DNA of 64,000 bases from Ptychodera flava. Lineage: Eukaryota; Hemichordata; Enteropneusta; Ptychoderidae. The position numbers were made by a program, and so were the translations under genes. Positions 23,801 to 29,800 of the stretch are shown piece after piece. The stretch lies in assembly GCF_041260155.1 (NCBI RefSeq), contig NC_091928.1:34165388-34229387 (forward strand), given 5' to 3'. The notes beneath the pieces were generated by a model, which was given only the letters and a program-made list of their open reading frames with translations, was not told where the DNA came from and did not search any database. The number at the start of each line of letters is the position of its first letter. Positions within the stretch are counted from its first letter, which is position 1.

Positions 23801-25916
23801 GTAATTTTTCAATAAAAAAAGTTTTGACCAAAAATTTGGAAAATTGCCCCAAAATTACAAATATTAAAATTTCAATTCAATTTGTATACACTTGACTGAG
23901 GTCATCCTGAGGAACATGTATACCAACTTTCAAAGCAATCAGATGAGTGGTTTCAGAGAAAAACATTTTTTGACTAAAAACTGAAAAAATTACCCTAAAA
24001 ATAGAAACATGCAAATTTCATCCCAAATTTTAAACACCTACATTTATGTACTTTAGAATGCCTATGAACCTGCACACCAAGTTTCAACCCAATCTGACCA
24101 ACGGTTACAGAGTTTTAGCAATTTGCAGGGTTTTTCCTTTTTTCCCCTCATTAGCATATTTTTGGCACTGACATGTTCATTTGAACAAATTCACAGCTCC
24201 ACCCCTAGGTGCACCTGTACACCAAATACTAAGTAGGTGCTGCGGTTTAGCTGTTTTTGATGTGGACGGACATACATACGTACATACATACATACATACA
24301 GACATGCAAATGGCATGCAAATGAACTGATTCAGCTTATACGATTACCTCACATTGGTATACCAAATGTGAGCTAAAAATGATTCCATTTGGTCACACAT
24401 TTTTCCATTTATATTAGAGTCTTTACTGTTCAAAGTTTTACTTTTGTGCTATTGTACAGTGAGATGTGAAAATTTCATTCACTGCATGATCTTGAAATGA
24501 ATGGTTATATGTTGATTTTAAGTGATTTTAGAAAAACTGACTTTTCATACATATAAGATCAAGTACGGTGACCTCATCTTTTTTCTCTAATATTTGATCA
24601 TTCTCATATGCCAGAATTCAAAATCTATGGTAACTTTTAGTCCCCTAGTCTTCTATGTGTTGCCCTCTGGCTGGATCTGGTGTACAAGTAGATGTATGGT
24701 TCACTGTCAATTGAGTGTCCTATGACCGAAACTCTTCTTGTAACTACATCAGAGTCAGAGCTACAGATATCACTGTCACTGCCAGTGTGTAGTAGCAGTG
24801 GGCAGTAGTTGTATTAACTTTTTACTTTGATAATATTTTGTTCAGTCTATACAATTGCGTTCTATTTCACTCCCTACAACATGTTGAGCTGTCCAGTATT
24901 CAGCTTGCCAACACAGCAAACGTGTACTGTGCATTTGTATCATTCAATTATCACCAATATTTAGACAAACGGGCTTTGTTGACAAACTGAATATTGTGTT
25001 TTTCAGCATGCTGTAGAGACACCAAGAAACTGTGTTTGATACATTGCATAGAATATTAAAAATTATCAATAGTTACAGCTCCTGCCCCATTAAGGCCAAC
25101 TTGTTTTACGAAAATTTAATGACATACATACATTTTTAGATTTTTTCGAGTTATAAAATGCGACAAAACGGTTCTAGATTTATTGAACGATATCAAAATG
25201 TTGGGAGTAAAAATATTTTCAGGTCCCCCCTATAGGCAGAGCAAAACTTTCAAGCCCCCCCCCCTCGACTACCTAAAAAATTTTCGAATCCCCCCTGAAT
25301 TCCTCCAGCCCCCCCCCCCCCTCCATTTTTTTAATGCGGTCTTATGCTAGTTTACTGGATTTACGAACCCCCCTGGTGAGAGTGGTTGCCAAAAAATCAC
25401 CGACCGCCTCACTGTAGTCAGTGTACTGTAGAGCTACAAGTTTGCAAGCTATGGCCCAGTGATGACAATCTATAGCCGACAGAGAAATTAAGTAATTAAA
25501 CTTACCAAAAATCGTGTGTCAGTTACATGCGTTTCCTCTGCCGATTTATTGGTCAACTTCGTTGGAGCATGGAGGTGGGAAGACTCCGAAGAGCTTCCTT
25601 CTTCCATGGTTGGAGTTGGACGTTTTCTCATTCTAGTTTCGAAATAACTACCTTGCGCCGCTCTCTTCTCCAGAGTGTCTTTAAACTCAGATAATTCCTT
25701 ATTACGTTTAGTGATCTTCGCCAGTAAACCACAGCAGATGTTGCAGAGAGCTCGCTCTTCCATCAGTCTTGGGGATATTGGTGAAGAAAGGTCAAATACG
25801 TCAATCGCAGCATCTAGGACGGACTGTTCTGTATCCCGAAGTTTGGACTGAAACGACTGCCTCCTATAACCTCGCTGCTTCTTATCAAACACTTTACCAC
25901 AGTAGACGCACTCCAT
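1..25916 (-). CDS. DUF6589-like multi-exon gene, partial (runs off the left edge)
   Basis: Seven exons on the - strand can be assembled: 25506-25916, 16206-16306, 7009-7190, 6225-6366, 5172-5291, 2793-2988 and 1-242. Exons 2 to 7 join with GT-AG borders and matching phase, which strongly supports one gene. The joined product resembles a widespread family of uncharacterised invertebrate proteins: an N-terminal CxxC/CxxC domain, a helical region (SFLKGENMMMKS, NFSWGSVLE), a GMALGLLLHLRS segment, a GICMGIGGTRRLVD segment, then the start of a region I associate with DUF6589 (PGYSLCWNN, LPSGNDW). The family is thought to be transposase-derived; function here is unknown. Exon 1 to exon 2 is one base out of phase, so an exon between them is probably missing or the link is wrong. 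The C-terminal half lies outside the window. Introns are packed with repeats. Confidence 0.6.
243..1811. other. Intron with degraded core-repeat family sequence
   Basis: AT-rich intronic sequence with no exon that I can support. From about 1105 to 1430 it holds a diverged piece of the dispersed core-repeat family (AACATAGGGCCAAAGTCCCT ... CTGACCAGCGGTTTTG ... GACCAAAAATGGG), also found at 8512 and 13490. The block near 600-900 recurs near 6420-6750, so it too is repetitive. Confidence 0.5.
1812..2212. mobile_element. TA-flanked MITE (CCATAAAAACCC family)
   Basis: About 400 bp. The left end reads TACCATAAAAACCCTATCA and the right end TGATAGGGTTTATACAGTA, an imperfect inverted repeat bounded by TA. 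Related copies lie at 5395-5818 and 8849-13040. TA duplication suggests a Tc1/mariner-like or similar transposase acting in trans, but no coding sequence is present. Confidence 0.6.
2213..2580. repeat. Core-repeat family fragment
   Basis: Contains the signature words of the dispersed core-repeat family: GACCAAAAATGACCAAAAAT, TTTGCATATTTCATCACAAT, ACCAAATAACAAAGCTGTCT and CGGACATACATACATACTTT. No typical 3' hairpin or CTAA end is present here, so the copy is truncated. Confidence 0.5.
2793..2988 (-). CDS. Exon 6, acidic linker with a long poly-Asp run
   Basis: Acceptor AATCCAG before 2988 and donor GTAATG after 2793. It encodes RDISADEVLVPEEGSLERTD, then a run of about 20 Asp and Glu specified by an (ATC/GAT)n trinucleotide repeat at about 2830-2890, then GVQPLDEMQ. 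The final base plus the first two bases of exon 7 form a Cys codon, so the phase is correct. The acidic run is probably variable in length and disordered. The + strand shadow reads poly-His and is not a gene. Confidence 0.55.
3331..3690. repeat. Start of a second dispersed repeat family (TCATCGTTGATGAC end)
   Basis: Begins AAGTCATCGTTGATGACACA followed by GTCCCC. The same start recurs near 8221 and 46706. The nearby sequence to 3690 is otherwise unassigned and AT-rich. Confidence 0.45.
3690..4455. mobile_element. Helentron/HINE-like non-autonomous element, copy 1
   Basis: Diverged core repeats (ACCAAATTACAAAGCTATCA, GACCAAAAATGACAA, AACAAATTAGAAGAGTAACA) lead into a CATA microsatellite at about 4380-4400, the conserved block GACGCCATCGACTTCAGCTT, a decayed hairpin around GGTATAACC, and an end GTGAGCTAAC. 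The last 500 bp are very similar to 63340-63861. Core repeats plus microsatellite plus 3' hairpin plus CTRR is the layout described for Helentron-associated (HINE) elements; the assignment is by structure only. Confidence 0.5.
4456..5118. repeat. Tandem array of four ~145-bp monomers with GGAT microsatellite
   Basis: Four diverged copies of a monomer containing GCCATATT near 4474, 4624, 4772 and 4917, each followed by TTATCGTAAAACAAATC, a TGCATATGTATGACATAGGT-like block and TACCAACTTTGAATAAAATC. The array ends with (GGAT)n at 5034-5050 and a terminal AGTGTCCTTGGGGACTAACA that can fold back on itself. Single monomers occur at about 8398, 16005 and 46870-47100. Confidence 0.55.
5172..5291 (-). 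CDS. Exon 5 of the DUF6589-like gene
   Basis: An exon of exactly 40 codons with acceptor TTCCAG before 5291 and donor GTAGAG after 5172. It reads VFQEFHKLGICMGIGGTRRL and then VDRLVQQSDKEMLSMRKNIE. The LGICM...RRLVDRL motif is the best family signature in the gene; relatives have a Leu-Gly-Val/Ile-Cys followed by a basic helix here. Junctions to exons 4 and 6 are both phase 0. Confidence 0.7.
5395..5818. mobile_element. TA-flanked MITE (CCGTAAAAACCC family)
   Basis: 424 bp in the intron between exons 4 and 5. Left end TACCGTAAAAACCCTATCAA, right end ATTAACAGGATTTTTACAGTA (imperfect inverted repeat), TA at both borders. The subterminal AATTGACC/GGTCAAATT words are repeated in both orientations. 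Same family as 1812-2212, and its ends match those of the 4.2-kb element at 8849-13040. Confidence 0.65.
5819..6224. other. Intronic sequence, no gene seen
   Basis: AT-rich intron. The piece near 6011-6180 (TTTGGACCAAA/ATTTTGGCGGGAGAAAATTA words) is a diverged inverted relative of 3190-3310, so it is repeat-derived. Nothing codes here. Confidence 0.4.
6225..6366 (-). CDS. Exon 4 of the DUF6589-like gene
   Basis: A 142-bp exon with acceptor TTGTAG before 6366 and donor GTAAGC after 6225. It encodes SDEHNGNLVPGLGMALGLLL followed by HLRSPTKIKLIQHMNSIELYKEG. The hydrophobic GMALGLLLHLRS helix followed by a basic, repetitive helix matches the family block that precedes the KLGIC motif. It ends in phase 0 and reads directly into exon 5. 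Confidence 0.65.
6367..7008. other. Intron between exons 3 and 4, repeat-derived
   Basis: No exon seen. Much of it repeats 600-1080 (GCCCTACTAGCCGTATCTTT, CAGCCCCATGTGAAAAAGCA, AAATGGCGGGAAATCAAAAC), so this is a dispersed element present at least twice within one gene. Confidence 0.45.
7009..7190 (-). CDS. Exon 3 of the DUF6589-like gene
   Basis: A 182-bp exon with acceptor CCATAG before 7190 and donor GTGTAA after 7009 (a GTAAGT two bases on would break phase). It encodes IRREVRSFLKGENMMMKSL, then TRDTAENFSWGSVLEE and VPVLQTVLEAAITT. The NFSWGSVLEE and PVLQTVLEAA motifs correspond to the conserved FSW and P-x-L-x-x-V-L blocks of the family. The last two bases join the first base of exon 4 to make a Gln codon. 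Confidence 0.65.
7211..7452. mobile_element. TTAA-flanked MITE, family 1 (AGGTATACAGTCACC)
   Basis: 242 bp between TTAA borders. Ends are TTAAAGGTATTCGGTCACC and GGTGACCGTGTACTTTTAA. It includes GCGGGTAGCCGCTTTTTAAAA and AGCCAATCACAGACTTTACG, the inverted counterparts of words in the copies at 20297 and 58954. TTAA duplication is typical of piggyBac and Kolobok transposases; no coding capacity is present. Confidence 0.65.
7453..8848. other. Intron of the DUF6589-like gene, repeats only
   Basis: No supportable exon. 7680-7932 is a truncated core-repeat element ending in an imperfect hairpin and GGGGGCTAAAA. 8219-8510 is a copy of the TCATCGCTGATGAC family with one 145-bp monomer. 8512-8700 repeats the AACATAGGGCCAAAGTCCCT block of 1105-1300. 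Confidence 0.5.
8849..13040. mobile_element. 4.2-kb TA-flanked inverted-repeat element with CpG-rich interior
   Basis: The ends are TACCGTAAAAACCCGATCAA and TTGATCGGGTTTTTACGGTA, a perfect inverted repeat of at least 20 bp continuing into CGACC/GGTCG. Both borders are TA. Ends and subterminal sequence match the 424-bp MITE at 5395-5818, but the middle is about 3.9 kb of unrelated, visibly CpG-rich DNA. No open frame longer than 126 codons and no recognisable protein were found, so it is probably a non-autonomous or decayed member, or a MITE that captured foreign DNA. It contains a diverged tandem duplication of about 400 bp near 11700-12500. Confidence 0.6.
11700..12500. repeat. Diverged tandem duplication (~400 bp x 2)
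   Basis: Two consecutive blocks share ordered words: TTCAGCTTTAAAATAAGTC / TTCAGCTTGAAAAAATAAGTC, CCCCGTTTGCGTTTCGA / CCCCATTTGCGTTTGA, CCCCAATCGGTA / TCCCAGTCGGTA, GGTGCACAAGGCAAATC / GTGCACGGGGCAAATC, and GTACTGACTGACA / GTACTTACTGACA. They lie inside the 4.2-kb TA-flanked element. Confidence 0.5.
13490..15365. repeat. Long core-repeat array (~140-bp monomers)
   Basis: About a dozen diverged head-to-tail units. Each carries GACCAAAAATGGCAAAAATT, GCCCCAAAATACAAAATT, CAGATTTCATCATAATTTCA and ACCTGTATACCAAATTTCAA, followed by AGCTATCAGATGAGTAGTTT. Spacing between units at 14639, 14782 and 14917 is 143 and 135 bp. The array ends with a short GACGACGGA repeat at 15365-15390. This is the core block of the HINE-like family, here without its 3' hairpin end. 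Confidence 0.6.
15482..15933. mobile_element. hAT-like non-autonomous element (452 bp)
   Basis: Begins CAGTGTTTCTCT and ends AGAGAAAACCCTG, an imperfect inverted repeat of the hAT CAG type. It is flanked by a direct repeat AGATTA (15476-15481 and 15934-15939). The interior is CpG-rich near its 3' end (GCGCGATTTTCGCGCAGTC). It is inserted in the core-repeat array sequence. The typical 8-bp hAT duplication is not fully preserved. Confidence 0.5.
16206..16306 (-). CDS. Exon 2 of the DUF6589-like gene
   Basis: A 101-bp exon with acceptor GAGTAG before 16306 and donor GTATTG after 16206. It reads SMIKRYDYYSAFKLLLSSSK and then AAHRDFVRFTKSK, and joins exon 3 in phase 0 to give KSK/IRREVRSFL. Such a helical segment before an RxEVRxF motif is what I recall from this invertebrate family. 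It is short, so on its own it would be weak; the phase match to exon 3 is the main support. Confidence 0.55.
16307..18084. other. Intron of the DUF6589-like gene, repeats and no supported exon
   Basis: Holds a (GA)n microsatellite at 16362-16388, a core-repeat fragment at 17170-17473 with CATA repeats, and a HINE-like 3' end at 17760-17901 (see separate entry). An open + strand frame of 199 codons at 16322-16921 is low-complexity and unlike any family I know; I do not call it a gene. Confidence 0.45.
17760..17901. mobile_element. HINE-like 3' end: CATA microsatellite, hairpin and CTAA
   Basis: (CATA)n at about 17791-17838, then GACGCCATCGACTTCAGCTT, then the hairpin CTCACATTGGTATAACCAAATGTGAG (stem arms CTCACATT and AATGTGAG), closing in CTAA at 17898-17901. 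Only the 3' end is present, consistent with a short or 5'-truncated member. Confidence 0.5.
18092..19634. mobile_element. hAT-like non-autonomous element (1.5 kb) with empty-site paralogues
   Basis: The ends CAGGGTTTTACAT and ATGTAAAACCCTG are a perfect 13-bp inverted repeat. Flanks share CTAAGTG (18085-18091 and 19635-19641). Related copies of the host repeat at about 1147 and 8550 read straight through this point without the insertion. The interior carries two copies of a GTCGGTTTAT.NACCGACG palindrome near 19380 and 19425, and CpG-rich DNA. No transposase coding was found. Confidence 0.65.
19642..20296. other. No gene seen
   Basis: Intronic. A 72-bp imperfect hairpin lies at 20229-20300 (TTAATCCTCTTTCT pairing with AGAAAGAGGATTAA). 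Nothing else stands out. Confidence 0.4.
20297..20475. mobile_element. TTAA-flanked MITE, family 1
   Basis: 179 bp between TTAA borders, ends AGGTATACAGTCACCTGT and ACAGGTGACAGTGTACCGGTACCT. The interior GGGGCGTTCCTTGGAATTC and CACCCGCTTAAAATCTGTGA are shared almost unchanged with 58954-59145. Confidence 0.7.
20476..21084. other. No gene seen
   Basis: AT-rich intronic DNA. A frame of 111 codons at 20552-20887 has no recognisable motif. A small GATGCTAAAGCTGATGCTGAGTAGCATC foldback (split here as GATGCTAAAGC and GAGTAGCATC) lies near 20865-20892. Confidence 0.35.
21085..21423. mobile_element. MITE with ~45-bp terminal inverted repeats
   Basis: Left end AAAGGACCTATTGTTTGGAA then AATAAGGGCGACATCAG; the right end is the reverse complement with few differences (CTGATGTCGCACTTATTTTC ... 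CAATAGGGCCTTT). 339 bp, non-coding. Superfamily unknown. Confidence 0.6.
21450..22680. repeat. Segmental duplicate A: exon-1 region without the 26-kb transposon
   Basis: This block is homologous to 25375-26229 on its left part and to 52175-52490 on its right part, in the same orientation. The two halves meet near 22378 (GAGTTGATAG then TGCAGAGTAACTTGAATTGC). The equivalent point in the other copy is occupied by the transposon at 26238-52166. It therefore acts as a paralogous empty site. It includes the duplicated exon at 21668-22060. Confidence 0.75.
21668..22060 (-). pseudogene. Duplicated exon 1 (copy A) with stop at codon 2
   Basis: About 130 codons are clearly related to the exon at 25506-25916 (shared VLDA.IDVFDLSSPISPRL, CNIC, ITKRNKEL and KRPTPTM). 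The GTAAGT donor is retained after 21668. The initiating ATG is followed directly by TAG, where copy B has GAG, and the rest of the frame is open with many substitutions. The cysteine pairs are kept (CFHC, CNIC). The simplest reading is a non-functional duplicate first exon. A start at a downstream Met would lose the first zinc ligands. Flanking DNA on both sides is duplicated too (see 21450-22680). Confidence 0.65.
22681..23540. other. No gene seen
   Basis: AT-rich sequence with ACCGGTATGTA/TGTACCGGTA microsatellite-like words at 22735-22800 and a repeated AAGTTACAAGCCAAACTGTAGATGAT word at about 22948 and 23330 (split: AAGTTACAAGCC, AAACTGTAGATGAT). No exon supported. Confidence 0.4.
23540..24376. 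mobile_element. Helentron/HINE-like element, best-preserved 3' end
   Basis: Core repeats (GTACTTTCAACAATTAGAAG, GACCAAAAATTTGGAAAATT, ACATGTATACCAACTTTCAA) lead to CATA repeats at about 24270-24300, TTCAGCTTATACGATTACC, and a near-perfect hairpin at 24348-24372 (CTCACATTGGTA pairing with TACCAAATGTGAG, one bulged A). The end is CTAA at 24373-24376. The hairpin followed directly by CTRR is the hallmark of a Helitron-type 3' terminus. Confidence 0.55.
24377..25374. other. No gene seen
   Basis: No exon supported. C-rich runs at about 25245-25325 (several CCCCCC tracts) precede duplicate B. Confidence 0.4.
25506..25916 (-). CDS. Exon 1 (copy B): N-terminal zinc-binding domain of the DUF6589-like gene
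   Basis: Open for 137 codons from ATG at 25916 to a GTAAGT donor just after 25506. It begins MECVYCGKVF and has a second pair, CNICCGLL, about 60 residues later. The C-x2-C ... C-x2-C layout recalls ZAD-like treble-clef zinc domains. A predicted helix (KITKRNKELSEFKDTLEKRA) and a basic, Ser/Thr-rich tail follow. The ATG sits 322 bp from the left end of the 26-kb transposon, so whatever promoter this gene had upstream is now displaced. A second copy of the exon lies at 21668-22060. Assignment to the DUF6589-like gene rests on family resemblance, not on a phase-matched junction. Confidence 0.65.
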
Positions 25917-26229
25917 GGCGAAAGTAGCAAAAGTTACAAAAAACGAGCGAAAGTTAGACTTCCGAAAGACGAGGGCAATTTGAAGGAAAAACGAAGTGCA
26001 GAGTCGTTAAATTGTCCACAGTACGACTGTCGAGCATTTAGTTTGCGTCGATGACCAGGAAGCAAGACCTTGATAAAATTTCCCAGAGGTAAGGAAGAGA
26101 CCGGTTCTGTGTAGCGCAGCACAACAGATCTGCTGTGTAAAATCTACGCGTTTTCCTGTGGGAAGGAGTTATAGCACCGTGGGCTTCACCCAGGCAGACA
26201 TAGACTGGATAACTGTAAGTTGGTGGGTG

Positions 26230-26237
26230 CACTGGTG
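26230..26237 (+). repeat. Target-site duplication, left
   Basis: CACTGGTG immediately before the left terminus; identical to 52167-52174. The 8-bp length was derived by requiring the longest matching inverted termini, which leaves exactly 8 bases duplicated. Confidence 0.75.
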
Positions 26238-26622
26238 CACGGTCGGCCGACGTACGGTGATAGACGAACTGAAGGCAGAGCGCCGCCAGCGGATAGAACG
26301 AGGAAGTGGACAGCGCGATCGCAGCCGCTCGTGCTCGGCCGGCCCTGGTCGCGCGACCTTGTTTACACACACTGTACGCTGTGCCTGCAGCTACATAAAT
26401 ATAAAGGGAGGTTATGCAACCAGTTTTTGGCCGTGTCAGAATTTGAGTAGAAAGCATAAAATTTGCGGTCTCTTATATCAATACACCCATATTGAAAGAC
26501 AATCCCAGGTCATACATCGTGAAAATTGTGAGCAATTCCGGGTTGGGGGCGTACTTTGGGGAGTTTTTTGACCCCTGGAGCAATTATTACGTTTGCGTGT
26601 ACGGAGAATTAGAAATGATCAG
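26238..26622 (+). repeat. Left terminal inverted repeat of the P-like transposon
   Basis: Aligns in reverse complement with 51694-52166 through ordered blocks: the first 21 bases are identical; then GACAGCGCGATCG; then ATAAATATAAAG.GAGG with GTTATGCAACCAGTTTT; and finally about 36 bases starting TTACGTTTGCGTGTACGG at 26588-26622. Indels separate the blocks, so the repeat is old or subject to uneven divergence. Confidence 0.75.
26400..26406 (+). promoter_or_regulatory. TATA-like box in the left inverted repeat
   Basis: TATAAAG, about 400 bp before the transposase ATG and reading towards it. The same word, in the same context ACATAAATATAAAG, is present in the right inverted repeat pointing the other way. 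Conservation in both ends suggests a promoter for each gene; this is inference. Confidence 0.4.
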
Positions 26623-26806
26623 CGATTCATTGATAAAGTATTCAGCCTACCTTGCATTGCAGCGCTGCTATTGGCTGAAAGTCACCGACCTCGGTTTGAC
26701 CTGTAGTCAACCAGTGTCAACATTCATCGATGTGTTATCGTCGGCCTATGTCACTCTACACCATCACGCTTTTAATTTGTTGCCGAAAATATTGGTCGCT
26801 AACAAA

Positions 26807-26841
26807 ATGAACGAAACAAAAGAATTTCCTCTTACCCAATG
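26807..26841 (+). CDS. Transposase exon 1 (start codon)
   Basis: A short exon ATG...CAATG followed by donor GTAAGT at 26842. It encodes MNETKEFPLTQ plus two bases of a Trp codon completed by the first base of exon 2, giving LTQWLHQTFE. This is the expected first helix of an RFX-type domain (x-x-QWLxxxFE). The phase match over a 2.66-kb intron, together with the continuous fold pattern, supports this start. Confidence 0.65.
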
Positions 26842-29800
26842 GTAAGTACCTTGGCCATTTTAGGTCTTCCATAATACATGTGTATACGCACTCACATCTT
26901 CTGCAAAAAAAGTACGGAGCGCGTGCATAAACATGTACGTATACCAGTCGATTCTCCAGGCAGGCTGTGGTTTTACACATATTTTATTGTGGACAATTCA
27001 TTACTTTTTTTCAAAGTTTGACCCCCCCCCCCCCGGCGACAAAGGACAAAGGCTCATTTTTTGAACTCCTTTAACAAAATTGATCTAACAAGTTTTTTTT
27101 TGTCAGAAAATATACCACACATCTTTTGAATTAATTTAGTTTTCAATCTGTACTCAAGAAATCAAAAAGATTTTAAAGATAAAAATTTGGAAACAACTTT
27201 CACCTGAATCTGTGTGGAATTAAAGGAAGGTGATTAGGCAAGAGTGACAATAAATAGCAAATTGTGAAAAGGGTCACATACTTTTTCTTAAAAAAAACCT
27301 AACCAAGACACTGATTTTTTAATACAGAAAATGTTATAAACATTACATTATTACTAGAGTATATTGTCCTTTGCACGGGATTTCTATTTCAAATTTAAAT
27401 TAACTGGCGTGAATATTTTATTTCTTGGTTAAATGCTACAAAAAAAAAAGACTTTTCCAAGCAATGCATCACATCAATAAATCACAGCTAGATTTCCCAT
27501 TGTTTTAAACACATCTATGATCATTTTTTTGTTTAACTTCACACCAACTCTAGTTTCATGAAAAGCTTGGGATGTCAGGGTACAAGGTGGGGGGGGGGGC
27601 ACAGAGAAGTAATTGAAGGGATAGAAAATTGGGAATACAAAATTTAATACATGAGATAACACAGAGGTATATTAGCGGTGGCTATGGGTGACTTTCTTGA
27701 ATATTTTCTGGTTGGTACATAGAAAAAAAAATAGTATCAACAACACTATGCTTCCATTTGAAAGAGATATAACATGCTGGTAAGTGTATATTGAGAGAAT
27801 GGTAAAATTTCACTAGAAATCAAATTACACCTGAAATGATATTTCTTCTAGCATGGAAATCAGATGGCATAAACTAGAATCCAAATATCCCCTCTAAAAC
27901 TCTACTGATAAAATGTTACAACACATTATTATAAATCATTCAGACAAAGTTTCTGACATGAATTTTAAACCAAAACAATTAAGAATCACATTGAATAATA
28001 TCTTCACTTGAATACCTTGTCTAGGATACTGCTTCAAGAATGTACAATGTCAACAAATAGCAAGCCACTACCGGTATAAATACCATCTAAGTGCATGGTA
28101 TCCTCTCTAATTAGGGGTTCCTGAAGAAACTTGTATAACAGGGACAGTTTTGGCAGATGTTTCAAGAAACCAGGAATGTGATCAAAACTAGTAGTAGTTT
28201 CTGAGGAAAACTTACCCCAGACACAAACAACTTTTCGTCATGATTTGAAAATACCACACTAAGGTCATCAATAGAGCCCTGCATGCCAAATTTTATATCA
28301 ATCAGACAAGTTAATTCATAAGAGGACACTTAGTCTAAAAATCTTAAAAATTTACAAAAAGAAGTACAAGATTGTGAATTTCATTATAAAATGAGAACTA
28401 CTCACTAAGGCCATCCTTAGGTGCATACAAACCAAATTTCTAAGCAATAAGATAAGCACTTTCAGAAAATCAGAATTTTGACTAAAATGTTAAAAAATGC
28501 AAAAAAAAATTCCACCAGAGATGGAAATTTCAACCACACCTTGAACAAATTAAAGTCAGGTTACCCCTATGAATTTAGATATAAAGTTTGAATACAATTA
28601 GATGTAAGATTCAAGGGAAAAATTATGATCTTTAAAAATGACAAATTATGCATGAAAAATAAAAAAAATCCTCAAAAATTGAAAATTGTACATATCAGCT
28701 AAAAGTGATAGAAATCACAATTAGAGTACATAAAGAACATGTAAACCAATTTTCAAAGCAATCTGACTGACCATAGTTGAATTTTTAGCCTTTTGATGAT
28801 TTTACATTTTCAAGCTCATTTGCATATTTTTGGTGATAATGACTTCATTTGAACAAAATCCCATCTACGGGCCAGCATGTATCTACACATCAAATAGCAA
28901 AGGTGATACTTGCAGTGGTATTCAAGATTTGGCATTGGATGGACATACATACATGCATACATACCCACATACAGACGCCATGGCCGACTAACCCATTTAT
29001 ATATACACACCAAATGGAAGCTAAAAATGAACCCCTCCCCACCAAGTCACCAAGTTTACAGTAAATGCTCTTTTAACTCTTTACTTGATCAAACAAACAA
29101 ACAAACAAACACACTGTAACCTCTGTAAAGAGCCATAACTCTGAAGGTCTTGACCTTGCCTTATTATCAAGATATTTTGCTCCAATACTAGCATTCAATA
29201 AATGGTGCTGGAGGCACGTTTTTTGAGTTTGTACAAACCTTTCTGAGGAAAAAATTATGCTGTATGTTTGTACAAACCTTTTTGAGGAAAAACAGCTGTA
29301 TGTTTGTACAAACCTTTTTGAGGAAAAATTGAGAAGTTTGCGACTGTTTGTTGTTGGATGTCCGCTCGCCTTTCTTATACAATCTTATTATAATTTGCAA
29401 GTCAGTGGTCCTAGATAATCCCAAAACTTGACGTTGCCGTAAGCAACATATTGTGTATTGTGGGAGTGAAGGTTCACTCCTGATGTCCTTCATATTTCAG
29501 GTTACATCAAACATTTGAGCCTAAAATTGGTTCCTCAGAGACCTTCCATGATGTGTATGATACGTACTGCCAAGCAGTGGCATGTACTAGTGAAACACCC
29601 CTACCCATTGGCATATTTGGAAAGACTGTGATGAAGACATTTGAACCTGTGATACAGAGGTGCAGACACAGAATTAAAGGCATACCATCTACTATATACA
29701 AAAATCTCTCAAAAAAAGAGGGTTCTCTCATTCATTGTGGATTTGAACAATTGAAGAGTGTCCTGGCTGCTAACCCACACTATGCCATTCTATCTACATC

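Larger units (their letters stand above)
25375..26237. repeat. Segmental duplicate B, left part, interrupted by the transposon
   Basis: Homologous to the left part of duplicate A (21450-22380): GACCGCCTCACTGT, GAGCTACAAGTTTGCA, the exon-1 sequence, then CCTTGATAAAATTTCCCAGA and GTGGGAAGGA.TTATA. It continues past the transposon at 52167. It ends with the left copy of the 8-bp duplication CACTGGTG (26230-26237). Confidence 0.75.
26842..29500 (+). other. Intron 1 of the transposase gene
   Basis: GTAAGT ... TTTCAG. It contains poly-C (27025) and poly-G (27590) runs, a HINE-like element at about 28250-29024 ending in CTAA, an (AAAC)n repeat at 29090-29110, and a three-unit repeat with the palindrome GTTTGTACAAAC at 29215-29335. 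No coding exon was seen. Confidence 0.55.

Noticed and set aside
26158..26571. 137-codon + frame across the left transposon border
   Set aside because: It starts outside the transposon and runs through the inverted repeat, so it cannot be one ancestral gene. Only the part inside the repeat is mentioned as a low-interest finding.
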